A DNA stretch of 64,000 nucleotides from Burkholderiales bacterium (GCA_017307855.1 JAFKGD010000002.1:434001-498000), one strand, 5' to 3'; numbered from the stretch's first letter, positions 37,397-47,519 are shown. Numbers and translations: made by a program. The notes: generated by a model from the sequence alone, not told the origin.

Positions 37397-38872
37397 TCAA
37401 CGCGCTGCTGGGCGGATCAGAGCGTATTGCGCCCATTCCCCTCGGCGGAAGAGCACATTGACGGGCTTGCTGCGATCAACCTTGGCGATCGCAGCCTCGA
37501 ACTCTTTCACCGACGCGACCTCGGCGTTGGCAATGGCCAGGATGACATCGCCTTCGCGCAGGCCGGCGCGGGCCGCCGCCTCGGTAGCGGCGTCAACCTT
37601 GACGCCACCACGTACCTTGAGCTCACGCTTCTGGGCGTCGGTAAGTTCGCTCACCGCCAGCCCCAGTGCCTGCCCCGCTGCCGAACTCCTGGGCTTCTCC
37701 TGCGGCTCGGGCGCGCGACGAGCCACCGGCGCCTCGGCCTCGAACTCTCCGATCGTGATGGGCATCTCGCGGGCCGTTCCGCGGCGGAACACCGTCATCG
37801 TGCTGCGCGTGCCCGGCTTCGTGTTGCCCACCAGGCGCGGCAGGTCGCCCGAGCGCTCGATGGGCTTGCCATCGAACTTGGTGATGATGTCGCCCGCCTC
37901 CAGGCCTGCCTTGTCACCGGGCGAGCCAGCTTCCACGGCGCCCACCAGTGCGCCCTGAGCACGCCCCAGGCCGATGGATTCGGCGACATCCTTGGTCACA
38001 GGGCCGATCTGGACACCGATGCGCCCGCGCGTCACCCGGCCCGATGTGCGCAGTTGTTCGCTCACGCGCAACGCCTCGTCGATCGGGATTGCGAACGAGA
38101 TGCCCATGAAACCGCCCGAGCGCGAATAGATCTGGCTGTTGATGCCGACGACCTCACCGCGCATGTTGATCAGTGGCCCGCCCGAGTTGCCCGGGTTGAT
38201 CGCCACATCGGTCTGGATGAACGGCAGGTACTCGCCGGTATCGCGCTGCTTGGCACTCACGATGCCGGCCGTCACCGTGTTCTCGAGACCGAACGGCGAA
38301 CCGATGGCCATGACCCATTCGCCGACGCGCAGGCGATTGAGATCGCCAGTCTTCACGGCCGGCAGACCGCTGGCTTCGATCTTGACGACGGCGACGTCGG
38401 TGCGCTTGTCGGCCCCGATGATCTTCGCCTTGAACTCACGCTTGTCGGTCAGCGTGACGATGACCTCGTCGGCACCGTCGATGACGTGCGCATTGGTCAT
38501 GATGAAGCCGTCGGCCGTCAGCACGAAACCCGACCCGAGGCCACGCGCCTGCGGCTCTTCGTTCTGAGGGCGGTTCGGCTGGGGAGCCTGCCGCGGCATG
38601 CCCGGCAGCGGCTGGCCGAAGAAGCGCCGGAAGAACTCCTGCATCTCCTCGTCCATGTTGCCCGCACCCGGCCGCTGCGACACCCGTTCGAGCGTCCGGA
38701 TATTGACGACCGACGGCCCGACCTGTTCCACCAGGTCGGTGAAATCCGGCAGGTTGCGCACGGACTGTGCCTGCGCCGATGCCGCCGGCAGCAGGGCCAT
38801 CGCACCCGCCGTCGCCGACATGGCGACCGCCAGAATCCATGAACGCATAACGGGACTGTCGAGTCGGGTCAT
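37397..38872 (-). CDS. mucD: Periplasmic serine protease MucD (DegP/HtrA family)
   Basis: Degrades misfolded envelope proteins and dampens the sigma-E response. The 491-residue protein has a signal peptide (AVAMSATAGAMALLPAASAQA). The trypsin-like domain has catalytic H129 (TNAHVIDGADE), D159 (DKRTDVAVVK) and S230 (INPGNSGGPL), and two PDZ domains follow (RGRIGVQIGPVTKDVAESIG and the C-terminal GLREGDVILAIANAE). AAGGTGG precedes the start at 38872; a second ATG at 38848 is possible. It follows rseB by 71 bases, so it belongs to the rpoE module. Confidence 0.95.
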   Translation of the reverse strand: MTRLDSPVMRSWILAVAMSATAGAMALLPAASAQAQSVRNLPDFTDLVEQVGPSVVNIRTLERVSQRPGAGNMDEEMQEFFRRFFGQPLPGMPRQAPQPNRPQNEEPQARGLGSGFVLTADGFIMTNAHVIDGADEVIVTLTDKREFKAKIIGADKRTDVAVVKIEASGLPAVKTGDLNRLRVGEWVMAIGSPFGLENTVTAGIVSAKQRDTGEYLPFIQTDVAINPGNSGGPLINMRGEVVGINSQIYSRSGGFMGISFAIPIDEALRVSEQLRTSGRVTRGRIGVQIGPVTKDVAESIGLGRAQGALVGAVEAGSPGDKAGLEAGDIITKFDGKPIERSGDLPRLVGNTKPGTRSTMTVFRRGTAREMPITIGEFEAEAPVARRAPEPQEKPRSSAAGQALGLAVSELTDAQKRELKVRGGVKVDAATEAAARAGLREGDVILAIANAEVASVKEFEAAIAKVDRSKPVNVLFRRGEWAQYALIRPAAR

Positions 38873-38943
38873 CTTCCACCTTTCTTGTCATGGCGCGGCC
38901 AGGGCCGCAATCGTCACCGGCAAGGCCTACCGGAATTCGGGGC

Positions 38944-40017
38944 TCATCGCACGCGTTCAAGACCTTGCGCGAATGCGCGCAGCGTGGCCGCAGGCGCCTC
39001 GCCGACCACGGTCAGCCACCAATCCTGGCCGCGATCGCTCAGACGTCGCGTCAATGCGTGGGTGGCGCCCATCGAAGCCGACATCTCGCGCGAATGCCGC
39101 TTGGCATCGAACGGCTCGACGAACAGGGAAACCGAAGCGAGGCCATCGGTGAAGATCCACTGCATGGTGCCTGCGGCAACTTCCCCAGGCGGCAGAGCTG
39201 CAGTCGGTCTGCGGTAACAGCTCACCGGCTGGAAACCTTCGACTGCCTCACGCAAGCGCCAACCCTCGGCCTGCGGCGTGGTCTTGACCGGCTCGCTTTT
39301 CTCGATCCGGTAGCCCTCGGTGCTGGCCATCATCTGCCGCAGCTTGTCCATCCGCACCGGTGCATCGAGCTGCAATTCCGAGAATGCCGCCTGCTCCAGC
39401 ACCCGGCTGTCGCCATCGAGCGTCTGCAGTTTCACGACGAGGCCGCTCTTCTTCTCGCTCCAGATACGGTAACCGAAGCGAAGGCCATCCTTGGGAGTGA
39501 TCTGCACCACATCTGTGTCGAAGCCGGCGACACGGTCGCTGCCGACCTGCCGTGCCACGTAGAACTCGCCGATGGGAGATGCGGTGGCGCGAAGCAGGTT
39601 GGGGAACAGACCGAGCGACTCGCGCTGCTCGGTCCGCGCCACCTTGCTGCCAGGCAGGAAGGTGATCACACTGTCGTTGTGGCGGATCGTGGAGCGCGGG
39701 GTGCCCGTGAGGGACTCGACGCGTTCCATCTGCTGTTCGCCATCGCAGACGTGCCAGATCTTGGCGCTCGACATGCTGCCTTCGGCAGAAGACACCACGA
39801 AGGTGCCTACATACGAGCGACGCCTGGACGCCTCGTGCATGCGCAGAAGCCATTCGCCGACCGTGCGCTCCTGAGCCGCCACCGCGGCAGGGGCCGCCGG
39901 TTGCGGCTGCGCCGAAGCTGCCAGCGGCGGGCCAGCGAGCGCGCAGACGATCGCGAGCGGCAGGCCGCAACGCGGCCACAGGCCGATACGGGTCGAGCGA
40001 AAGCGGCGGCGGAGCAT
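38944..40017 (-). CDS. rseB: Sigma-E regulatory protein RseB/MucB
   Basis: RseB is a periplasmic lipoprotein-like sensor that binds RseA and shields it from DegS cleavage until stress occurs. The 357-residue protein has a signal peptide (LAIVCALAGPPLAASAQ), then the MucB/RseB fold: SYVGTFVVSSAEGSMSSAKI, VESLTGTPRSTIRHNDSVIT and the C-terminal VSCYRRPTAALPPGEV, WIFTDGLASVSLFVEPF and ATHALTRR. It follows rseA by 11 bases. Confidence 0.93.
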   Translation of the reverse strand: MLRRRFRSTRIGLWPRCGLPLAIVCALAGPPLAASAQPQPAAPAAVAAQERTVGEWLLRMHEASRRRSYVGTFVVSSAEGSMSSAKIWHVCDGEQQMERVESLTGTPRSTIRHNDSVITFLPGSKVARTEQRESLGLFPNLLRATASPIGEFYVARQVGSDRVAGFDTDVVQITPKDGLRFGYRIWSEKKSGLVVKLQTLDGDSRVLEQAAFSELQLDAPVRMDKLRQMMASTEGYRIEKSEPVKTTPQAEGWRLREAVEGFQPVSCYRRPTAALPPGEVAAGTMQWIFTDGLASVSLFVEPFDAKRHSREMSASMGATHALTRRLSDRGQDWWLTVVGEAPAATLRAFAQGLERVR

Positions 40018-40028
40018 GAACAGGGAAG

Positions 40029-40622
40029 TCAGCGCTGCGGCCCTTCGAAGGTCGCATTGCGCAGGAAGCCTGCGGGCATCTGCAGCGCGGACACACCGCC
40101 TGCTTCCTTGTGGGCAGCCAGCAATTCGTCCAGCCGCGGATCGCGGATCATGGTTCCAGACGACGTGGCCACGGCGCCGGCCGGCGCGGTCGCCAGCACC
40201 GGACCGGAAGCTCCGCCGGAGGCCGGTAGCCCGCCCACCAGACTCCAGCCCAGAGCGGCCACAGCTGCAAGAGATGCGAAACCTGCCACCATCTTCCAGC
40301 GAAACACGGGCTCGTTGGCTGCAGCAGCGGCGACCTCCACCTGCGGCGGGGTCACGGCAATCACGGCCGGCCGGGCGGGCTCGGCCTGAAGGCGGATGCG
40401 GAGGCGCTCAACGAAGGCCGGATCGGCGCCCGGCATCGCGCGATCACCCGCGCGAAGCGCTTCTCCCGCGACGTGGTATGCATTCCATTCGGCCTGCAGG
40501 GCAGCATCCACACCCAAATGGGACAGGATCTCCTCCACGGCAACGCCGGCGAGCTGCCCATCGGCCAGCGCGGAAATCTGTTCGCGGATATCTGCTGGAT
40601 TTTTCGTCATCTGATTCACCAT
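40029..40622 (-). CDS. rseA: Anti-sigma-E factor RseA
   Basis: RseA holds the extracytoplasmic sigma factor at the membrane and is degraded under envelope stress. The 197-residue protein has the RseA N-terminal domain (IREQISALADGQLAGVAVEE, AEWNAYHVAGEALRAGD) and one membrane helix (WKMVAGFASLAAVAALGWSL) near residue 110. The periplasmic tail ends with the conserved RDPRLDELLAAHKEAGGVSA. The start is 40622 or the nearby ATG at 40610. It lies four bases after rpoE. Confidence 0.92.
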   Translation of the reverse strand: MVNQMTKNPADIREQISALADGQLAGVAVEEILSHLGVDAALQAEWNAYHVAGEALRAGDRAMPGADPAFVERLRIRLQAEPARPAVIAVTPPQVEVAAAAANEPVFRWKMVAGFASLAAVAALGWSLVGGLPASGGASGPVLATAPAGAVATSSGTMIRDPRLDELLAAHKEAGGVSALQMPAGFLRNATFEGPQR

Positions 40623-40626
40623 CGTC

Positions 40627-41259
40627 CTACCACCGTTTGCCGGATTGCTTGTCCAGCAAAGGCTTTACCCGGGCCGAAATCGCCTCACGGGCCCTGAAGA
40701 TCCGGGACCGCACGGTCCCGATCGGACAGTTCATGACCTCGGCGATCTCTTCGTAACTGAGACCGTCTATCTCTCGCAAGGTCACTGCCTGGCGTAATTC
40801 GTCGGGCAAAGCTTCCATAGCCGCATTCACCGTCGCGGCGATTTCCTTGGCCGCCAGCACCGTGTCGGGGGTCTCGTCGCTGGTTAGTTCGTTTCCGGGC
40901 CGGTAAGTTTCATCGTCATCGTCAGAAGAGCGCATCAGCGCACTTTCGGAGACGACGGGGTCGCGCTTGAGGTCGACCAGGGCTTTCTTGGCCGTATTGA
41001 CGGCGATCCTGTACAGCCACGTATAGAACTGGGCATCGCCCCGGAACTGGTGAAGCGCGCGGTAGGCCCGGATGAAAGTCTCCTGCGCGATGTCTTCCAC
41101 CAGATCGGAATCGCGCACCATCCGCCCGATCAGACGCTCGATCCGTCGCTGGTACTTGATGACCAGCAGTTCGAAGGCCCGCTGGTCGCCCGCCACCGTG
41201 CGTTCGACCAGCAGCAAGTCGGCTTCTGCAGATGGCGGAGGTGGAGCGGGAGAGGTCAT
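40627..41259 (-). CDS. rpoE: RNA polymerase sigma factor RpoE (ECF sigma-E)
   Basis: Extracytoplasmic-stress sigma factor. The 210-residue protein has region 2 (FELLVIKYQRRIERLIGRMV, LVEDIAQETFIRAYRALHQF, AQFYTWLYRIAVNTAKKAL) and region 4 (ALPDELRQAVTLREIDGLSY, EIAEVMNCPIGTVRSRIFRA). The start at 41259 gives MTSPAPPPPS and overlaps the preceding gene's stop (ATGA), so it is translationally linked to the YgfX-like gene. Read-through from fabF is possible. Confidence 0.96.
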   Translation of the reverse strand: MTSPAPPPPSAEADLLLVERTVAGDQRAFELLVIKYQRRIERLIGRMVRDSDLVEDIAQETFIRAYRALHQFRGDAQFYTWLYRIAVNTAKKALVDLKRDPVVSESALMRSSDDDDETYRPGNELTSDETPDTVLAAKEIAATVNAAMEALPDELRQAVTLREIDGLSYEEIAEVMNCPIGTVRSRIFRAREAISARVKPLLDKQSGKRW

Positions 41260-41723
41260 GAAGCGGCGTCGTCGCGGTTCTGGCTGTGCGGCTGCCGCGG
41301 TGCAGCATGGATGGCGCGCGAATATACAGCACGGCGAATGTCCGACCACCGGTGTGGCTCGCGCCAGCGTTCGAGCCATAGCCACGGCCCGGACACGCCC
41401 AGACGCACCAGCATCACGAATTGCAGGTCGAGCATCACGAGCGGTACTGCAGTGCCCCGCTCATCCACGACGCTCGGCCATGCCCACGCCTGGCCGTTCC
41501 AGCCCACAACCCCCGAAGGAGCGCGCAACCACTGGCGTAGCGCATGGCCCCCGGCCGCGCCCCAAATCAGGAGCGAAAGCGCCATACCATGCCACTGCGC
41601 AGAGTGCGGTTGCAGCGCCCAACTGGCCCAGGTCGCCAAGCCTGTCAGGAGGATCAAGATCAGCACGGCGCCCTCGAAACGACAACGCCCCACCGGATAG
41701 ATTACCGATGGGGCGTGGTGCAT
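41256..41723 (-). CDS. Small membrane protein resembling YgfX/CptA
   Basis: The 155-residue protein has two close transmembrane helices (about 18-37 and 44-62) separated by a short loop. A soluble beta-rich tail follows with VVGWNGQAWAWPS, LDLQFVMLVRL and WLWLERWREPHRWSDIRRAV. This layout, two helices, a GQ.W strand and a terminal W-x-D-(I/L)-R-R motif, resembles the YgfX (DUF1434) family, a membrane partner of SdhE in enterobacteria. The match is by pattern only and could be an unrelated small membrane protein. The ATG at 41723 is used; an in-frame TTG lies at 41729. It is between fabF and rpoE and overlaps rpoE by four bases. Confidence 0.6.
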   Translation of the reverse strand: MHHAPSVIYPVGRCRFEGAVLILILLTGLATWASWALQPHSAQWHGMALSLLIWGAAGGHALRQWLRAPSGVVGWNGQAWAWPSVVDERGTAVPLVMLDLQFVMLVRLGVSGPWLWLERWREPHRWSDIRRAVYSRAIHAAPRQPHSQNRDDAAS

Positions 41724-41754
41724 GGACAAAAGACCGTGAGCGCTGCTGCCGGAA

Positions 41755-42999
41755 TCAAACGCGACGGAACACCAGCGTACCGTTGGTACCGCCGAAGCCG
41801 AAGTTGTTCTTCACGGCCACATCGATCTTCATGTCACGCGCGACGTTGGCACAGTAGTCCAGATCGCACTCCGGATCCTGATTGAAGATGTTGATGGTCG
41901 GCGGACTCTTCTGGTGATGCACCGCCAGCACCGTAAACACCGACTCGATCCCGCCGGCGCCGCCGAGCAGGTGCCCCGTCATGGATTTGGTGGAATTGAC
42001 GACCACATTGCGCGCATGGTCGCCCAGCGCCGCCTTGATGGCGTTGGTTTCGTTCACATCGCCCAACGGCGTCGAGGTGCCATGTGCGTTGAGGTAGTTC
42101 ACCTCATCAGCATTGACTCCCGCGTTGCGCAGCGCCGCCACCATCGAACGGCGCGGGCCGTCGATGTTGGGGGCTGTCATGTGATAGGCATCGCCGCTCA
42201 TGCCGAAGCCGGCCAGCTCCGCATAGATCTTTGCGCCACGGGCCTTCGCGTGTTCGTACTCCTCGAGCACCAGCACACCGCCGCCCTCGCCCAGCACGAA
42301 GCCGTCACGGTCCTTGTCCCAAGGGCGCGAGGCCGTTTTGGGATCGTCGTTTCGCGTGGACAGCGCACGGGCAGCGGCAAAGCCACCCAGGCCCAGCGGC
42401 GACACCGTCGACTCGGCGCCGCCTGCCACCATGACATCCGCATCGCCGGATTCGATCATGCGGGCGGACAGGCCGATGGCATGCAGGCCCGTCGTGCAGG
42501 CCGTGACCACGGCGATATTAGGGCCCTTGAAGCCGAACTTGATCGACACATGACCCGAGATCATGTTGATGATCGACGCTGGCACGAAGAAAGGCGAGAT
42601 CCGGCGTGGACCGCGATTGGTCAGCTCGGCATGCGTTTCCTCGATCATCGGCAGCCCGCCGATGCCCGAGCCGATGTTGACGCCGATCCGGGTGGCAGCG
42701 TCGTCGTCCAGCGCCTCCCCGGTGGGCAAGCCTGCATCGGCCACGGCCTGGCAGGCAGCGGCCAGTCCGAGGTGGATGAACCGGTCCATGTGCCGGGCTT
42801 CCTTCTCGGGGATGTAATCCGCGATATTGAAGCCCTTGACCTCGCCAGCGAACTTGCAGGCGAAGCTGCTGGCGTCAAACTGGGTGACAAGGTCGATGCC
42901 GGGCGTGCCGGCGAGGAGATGGGTCCAGGACTCGGCCACCGTGTTTCCCACGGGGCTCACGCAGCCCAGACCGGTCACGACAACGCGGCGACGGCTCAT
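41755..42999 (-). CDS. fabF: 3-oxoacyl-ACP synthase II
   Basis: Elongating condensing enzyme of fatty-acid synthesis. The 414-residue protein has the nucleophile cysteine in VVTACTTGLHAIG (C168), the histidines in YLNAHGTSTPLGD and NSTKSMTGHLLGGAGG, and FGFGGTNGTLVFRRV at the C-terminus. It follows acpP by 20 bases on the minus strand. Confidence 0.97.
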   Translation of the reverse strand: MSRRRVVVTGLGCVSPVGNTVAESWTHLLAGTPGIDLVTQFDASSFACKFAGEVKGFNIADYIPEKEARHMDRFIHLGLAAACQAVADAGLPTGEALDDDAATRIGVNIGSGIGGLPMIEETHAELTNRGPRRISPFFVPASIINMISGHVSIKFGFKGPNIAVVTACTTGLHAIGLSARMIESGDADVMVAGGAESTVSPLGLGGFAAARALSTRNDDPKTASRPWDKDRDGFVLGEGGGVLVLEEYEHAKARGAKIYAELAGFGMSGDAYHMTAPNIDGPRRSMVAALRNAGVNADEVNYLNAHGTSTPLGDVNETNAIKAALGDHARNVVVNSTKSMTGHLLGGAGGIESVFTVLAVHHQKSPPTINIFNQDPECDLDYCANVARDMKIDVAVKNNFGFGGTNGTLVFRRV

Positions 43000-43019
43000 G
43001 CGATTCGGTTCCCTGGAAG

Positions 43020-43365
<346 letters not shown>

Positions 43366-43372
43366 CTCCCGG

Positions 43373-44119
43373 TTACATGTACATGCCGCCGTTGATGTGG
43401 ATTTCCTGCCCCGTCACATAGCCAGCCTGCGGAGAAGCCAGCCACGACACCGCATGCGCGACGTCGGCCGGCTTGCCCAAGTGCCCGAGCGGGATCTGTG
43501 CCAGCAAGGCTTTCTGCTGCTCTTCGGGCAGGCTGGCCGTCATGTCGGTTTCGATGAATCCGGGTGCAACGCAGTTCACCGTGATGTTGCGGCTGCCGAG
43601 TTCGCGAGCCAGCGCCCGGGTCATCCCGGCCACGCCGGCCTTGGCAGCTGCGTAGTTGGCCTGTCCCGGATTGCCTGACGCGCCGACCACGCTGGTGATG
43701 CTGACGATGCGCCCGTAGCGCTGCTTCATCATCGGACGGATCACGGCTCGCGAGAGGCGGAAGACCGCTTTGAGATTGGTGTCCAGCACGGCATCCCAAT
43801 CGTCGTCCTTCATGCGCATGGCCAGGGTGTCGCGGGTAATGCCGGCATTGTTGACAAGCACGTGCAGCGCGCCATGCTCCTTGACGATCGAATCGATCAA
43901 GGCCTCGGCGGCGGCGGCGTCCGTGACATCGAGCCGCACGCCCCGGCAGCCTGGACGGGCCTGCAGCGCCGTGCCGATCCGCGCCGCGCCGTCGTCCGAG
44001 GTCGCCGTGCCGATCACTTTGACGCCGCGCGCCGCCAGTTCAGCCGCAATCGCCGCTCCGATGCCGCGCGTCGCGCCCGTCACCAGGGCCACCTGGCCTT
44101 CGAATTTCGTCTCGCTCAT
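43373..44119 (-). CDS. fabG: 3-oxoacyl-ACP reductase
   Basis: NADPH-dependent reductase of fatty-acid elongation. The 248-residue short-chain dehydrogenase has GATRGIG at 15-21, NNAGITRD at 90-97, and the catalytic S143, Y156 and K160 (ITSVVGASGNPGQANYAAAK). The start at 44119 gives MSETKFEGQVALVTG. fabD ends 58 bases upstream. Confidence 0.97.
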   Translation of the reverse strand: MSETKFEGQVALVTGATRGIGAAIAAELAARGVKVIGTATSDDGAARIGTALQARPGCRGVRLDVTDAAAAEALIDSIVKEHGALHVLVNNAGITRDTLAMRMKDDDWDAVLDTNLKAVFRLSRAVIRPMMKQRYGRIVSITSVVGASGNPGQANYAAAKAGVAGMTRALARELGSRNITVNCVAPGFIETDMTASLPEEQQKALLAQIPLGHLGKPADVAHAVSWLASPQAGYVTGQEIHINGGMYM

Positions 44120-44177
44120 ATCGCGATCTCCATCTCTTGCGGCAACCGGCATTCGCCGGGGCCGCCTTGTTCGTTCA

Positions 44178-45128
44178 TCAGGCCAGCAGTTGTCGCGCCT
44201 CGGCGAGCGTGGCCGGGTCGTAGACCGAGGCAGTCGCAAGCGCCGGATCGATCCGTTTGGTCATGCCTGCCAGCACCTTGCCAGGGCCGCACTCGATCAC
44301 GGTGGTCAGGCCACGTGCCCCGAGTGCGCGCACGCACTCCACCCAGCGCACCGGGCCGAAAGCCTGGCGGTACAGCGCATCGCGGATCGCGTCGGGATCG
44401 GTCTGCACGGCCACATCGATATTGTTCACGAGGTCGATGACAGGACGGCCGAGTTCCAACTGGGCCAGCCGTTCGCGCAGCTTTTCGGCAGCCGGCTGCA
44501 TCAGGCTCGAATGGAACGGCGCCGACACCGGCAGTTGCAAGGCGCGCTTGGCACCATTGGCCTTGAGCACCTCGCAAGCCTTCTCGACCGCCGCCTTGCT
44601 GCCCGCGATCACGGTCTGCGCCGGATCATTGAAATTGACGGCCTCGACCACCTCGCCGGAACCGGGTGGAAAGCCCGCCAGGGCCTCGCGACAACCCTCG
44701 GCCACCCTGGACGCGTCCATACCGAGGATCGCCGCCATGGCGCCCTGGCCGACAGGCACGGCTTCCTGCATGGCCGCGGCACGCAGACGCACGAGGGGCA
44801 CAGCATCGGCCAACCTCAGTACGCCGGCCGCCACCAGCGCGGAATACTCGCCCAGCGAATGCCCTGCCACCGCAGCAGGCAGCGGGCCGCCTTCATGCAG
44901 CCAGGCACGGTAGGCGGCGACGCCCGCGACCAGCATCACCGGCTGCGTGTTGGTCGTCAGCGCCAGCGCTTCCTTGGGACCTTCCTTGATCAGCAGACCC
45001 AGATCCTCGCCCAGTGCGTCGGAGGCTTCACGCACGGTTTGGGTCACGGCAGGATGATCACCCCAGCCGTCGAGCATGCCGACGGCCTGGGAACCCTGGC
45101 CGGGAAATACAAAAGCAAAAGGTGTCAT
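44178..45128 (-). CDS. fabD: Malonyl-CoA:ACP transacylase
   Basis: Loads malonyl groups onto ACP. The 316-residue protein has FVFPGQGSQAVGM near the N-terminus, the nucleophile serine in AVAGHSLGEYSALV (S91) and the histidine in SAPFHSSLMQPA near residue 200. It lies 48 bases after fabH in the standard order. Confidence 0.97.
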   Translation of the reverse strand: MTPFAFVFPGQGSQAVGMLDGWGDHPAVTQTVREASDALGEDLGLLIKEGPKEALALTTNTQPVMLVAGVAAYRAWLHEGGPLPAAVAGHSLGEYSALVAAGVLRLADAVPLVRLRAAAMQEAVPVGQGAMAAILGMDASRVAEGCREALAGFPPGSGEVVEAVNFNDPAQTVIAGSKAAVEKACEVLKANGAKRALQLPVSAPFHSSLMQPAAEKLRERLAQLELGRPVIDLVNNIDVAVQTDPDAIRDALYRQAFGPVRWVECVRALGARGLTTVIECGPGKVLAGMTKRIDPALATASVYDPATLAEARQLLA

Positions 45129-45176
45129 CTCCGTTCCTTGTCGGTCGGCGGACCCTGCACGGGCCGGCCTCGTCGC

Positions 45177-46154
45177 TCAGAAATCGAGCAGTACGGCGCC
45201 CCAGGTGAAGCCGCCGCCCACGCCCTCGAGCATGAGGGTGTCACCCCGCCGGATGCGCCCGGAGCGCACGGCAGAGTCCAGCGCCAGCGGAATCGATGCT
45301 GCGGACGTGTTGCCGTGCTGATCCACGGTGACGACCAGCTTCTCCATCGGAAGTTTCAGCTTCCGTGCCGTGCCCTGCATGATGCGGATGTTGGCCTGAT
45401 GGGGAATGAGCCAGTCAATGTCGGCCTCGGTACGGCCAGCCTTCTGGAGCACATTGCGTGCAGCACTTTCCAGCACACCAACGGCGAGCTTGAAAACGGC
45501 CTGGCCATCCATCTTGAGGAAGGCATCACCCAGCACCTGACCGCCAGAGACATTGCCCGGCACGCAAAGAATGCCGGTGTGGCGGCCGTCGGCGTGTAGA
45601 TCAGACGCCAGGATGCCGGGCGTGTCGGCAGCTTCCAGCACCACCGCGCCTGCGCCATCGCCGAACAGCACACACGTCGTGCGGTCATTGAAATCCAGGA
45701 TGCGACTGAAAACCTCGGCCCCCACCACGAGCGCCCGGCTCGCCGAGCCGCTCTGGATGAGTGCGTCGGCCACCGTCAGCGCATAGACGAAGCCGCTGCA
45801 CACGGCCTGCACGTCGAAGGCCGGGCATCCCGCGATACCCAGCTTGTTCTGCATGATGCAGGCCGCCGACGGAAAGACCATGTCGGGTGTGGAAGTGGCG
45901 ACGATGATGAGATCGATGTCCTGCGGCGTCAGGCCGGCGGCGGCGATGGCTGCACGGCTGGCTTCTGCGCCCAGGTCGCTGCTGGTGACGGCGGGATCGG
46001 CAAAGTGCCGGGCATGGATGCCCGTGCGCTCGATGATCCATTCGTTCGATGTCTCGATGCCTCGCTGCGCGAGTTCTGCCGCGAGGTCGGCATTCGTGAC
46101 GCGTCGCGGCGGCAGAGAACTGCCCGTGCCGGCAATGCGGGAATAACGTCTCAT
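45177..46154 (-). CDS. fabH: 3-oxoacyl-ACP synthase III
   Basis: Starts fatty-acid synthesis by condensing acetyl-CoA with malonyl-ACP. The 325-residue protein has the nucleophile C119 in [13 protein letters not shown], the His in [12 protein letters not shown], the Asn in [15 protein letters not shown], and [16 protein letters not shown] at the end. plsX lies 14 bases upstream. Confidence 0.97.
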   Translation of the reverse strand: MRRYSRIAGTGSSLPPRRVTNADLAAELAQRGIETSNEWIIERTGIHARHFADPAVTSSDLGAEASRAAIAAAGLTPQDIDLIIVATSTPDMVFPSAACIMQNKLGIAGCPAFDVQAVCSGFVYALTVADALIQSGSASRALVVGAEVFSRILDFNDRTTCVLFGDGAGAVVLEAADTPGILASDLHADGRHTGILCVPGNVSGGQVLGDAFLKMDGQAVFKLAVGVLESAARNVLQKAGRTEADIDWLIPHQANIRIMQGTARKLKLPMEKLVVTVDQHGNTSAASIPLALDSAVRSGRIRRGDTLMLEGVGGGFTWGAVLLDF

Positions 46155-46168
46155 GGAATGAATCCGGA

Positions 46169-47212
46169 TCAGATGGTTGCTGCTGCCGGCTGGCCCTCGG
46201 CCGCCGTCGCCAACAGGGGCGCCGCTCGCGCGATCCGGGCCTCGACCCGATCCAGCAGGCGGTTGCGCGCCGCATCATACGCCCGACTCATCGCGTGCTC
46301 GAAAGCCACCTCGTCGGCAGAGCCATGACTCTTAAAGACAAGGCCGCGCAACCCCAGGAGTGCAGCGCCGTTATAGCGCCGGTAGTCCACACGGCGCTTG
46401 AAAGCGGACAGCACAGGATAAGCAAAAATGCCAGCGATTTTGGTGAAGATGTTGCGCGAAAACTCCTGTTTGAGGAAATCGCCAATCATCGATGCCAGAC
46501 CTTCGCTGGTCTTGAGTGCAACGTTGCCCACGAACCCGTCACACACGACGATATCAGTCGTTCCTTTGAAGATATCGTTGCCTTCCACGTTGCCGTAAAA
46601 ATTCAGATCGCCACTCTTGCCAGCTATTCGCAGCAGTTCGCCGGCTTTTTTTATCACTTCGCTGCCTTTGATGGCTTCGGAACCGATGTTCAGGAGGCCG
46701 ACCGAGGGCGCCTCGCGATTCTTCAAGACGGAATCGAGGGCGGAACCCAGCACAGCAAACTGCAGAAGGTGATGCTCAGTGCAATCCACGTTTGCGCCCA
46801 GATCCAGCACCGTCGTCGCGTCACCGCGCCCGTTGGGCAAGGGATAGGCGATGGCCGGTCGGTCGATGCCCTCGAGCGTCTTGAGCAGGTAACGCGCGAT
46901 GGCCATCAACGCGCCAGTATTGCCAGCCGAGATGGCGGCGGCCGCACGGCCCTCCTTCACCTGGAGGATGGCCACCCGCATCGAAGAATCCTTCTTGCGG
47001 CGCAGCGCCACCTCGACTGCATCGTCCATGGCAACCACTTCGCTGGCCGGCACGACGGTGGCCCGGTCATGGGCAAAAGAAGACAAACTCTCGGGAAGAC
47101 CCACCAGCAAGAGGTGGGCATCGGCATGACGATCGAGAAAGCGGCGACAGGCGGCGAGCGTGACGCGCGGCCCGTGGTCGCCACCCATGCAATCAACGGC
47201 AAGGGTGATCAT
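46169..47212 (-). CDS. plsX: Phosphate acyltransferase PlsX
   Basis: Makes acyl-phosphate from acyl-ACP, the acyl donor for glycerol-3-phosphate acylation. The 347-residue protein begins [20 protein letters not shown] and shows [58 protein letters not shown] and [13 protein letters not shown]. It follows rpmF after 124 bases that can fold into a hairpin (47283-47319). Confidence 0.97.
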   Translation of the reverse strand: MITLAVDCMGGDHGPRVTLAACRRFLDRHADAHLLLVGLPESLSSFAHDRATVVPASEVVAMDDAVEVALRRKKDSSMRVAILQVKEGRAAAAISAGNTGALMAIARYLLKTLEGIDRPAIAYPLPNGRGDATTVLDLGANVDCTEHHLLQFAVLGSALDSVLKNREAPSVGLLNIGSEAIKGSEVIKKAGELLRIAGKSGDLNFYGNVEGNDIFKGTTDIVVCDGFVGNVALKTSEGLASMIGDFLKQEFSRNIFTKIAGIFAYPVLSAFKRRVDYRRYNGAALLGLRGLVFKSHGSADEVAFEHAMSRAYDAARNRLLDRVEARIARAAPLLATAAEGQPAAATI

Positions 47213-47282
47213 GGCCGGTCACCAACGGCCGGCACAAAAGCGGGCGGGCAAAGGGCCAAAAGGAAGGCGGTCATCAAGACAA

Positions 47283-47319
47283 AGGCCCGTGGCCAGCGCG
47301 ATCGCGTAGCTCCGGGCCT
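47283..47319 (-). other. Hairpin between rpmF and plsX
   Basis: AGGCCCG (47283-47289) can pair with CGGGCCT (47313-47319), with an inner AGC/GCT pairing and the self-complementary CGCGATCGCG in the loop. On the minus strand it is followed by TTGTCTT. This is weaker than a normal terminator and may partly reduce readthrough from rpmF into plsX. Confidence 0.4.
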
Positions 47320-47336
47320 CTGATGTCTGAAGCGCT

Positions 47337-47519
47337 TCAGGCTTCGGACTTCGTCTTGAGAACCTGACGGCCGCGATAAAAACCGCTGGGGCTGACGTGG
47401 TGGCGCAGGTGGGTTTCGCCGGTGGTCGGCTCGACGGCCAGGCCCGGAACGTTCAGGGCGTTGTGCGAACGGTGCATGCCGCGCTTGGAAGGCGACTTCT
47501 TGTTTTGCTGGACGGCCAT
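47337..47519 (-). CDS. rpmF: 50S ribosomal protein L32
   Basis: The 60-residue basic protein has [20 protein letters not shown], the invariant L32 N-terminus, and [20 protein letters not shown]. It lacks the zinc-binding cysteines, so it is the C-minus type. It lies 106 bases after the DUF177 gene and before plsX, the usual bacterial order. Confidence 0.97.
   Translation of the reverse strand: MAVQQNKKSPSKRGMHRSHNALNVPGLAVEPTTGETHLRHHVSPSGFYRGRQVLKTKSEA

Noticed and set aside
37298-38842. Plus-strand open frame of 514 codons opposite mucD
   Set aside because: mucD on the minus strand has a full catalytic triad and PDZ domains; the opposite frame is a His/Asp/Arg-rich shadow.
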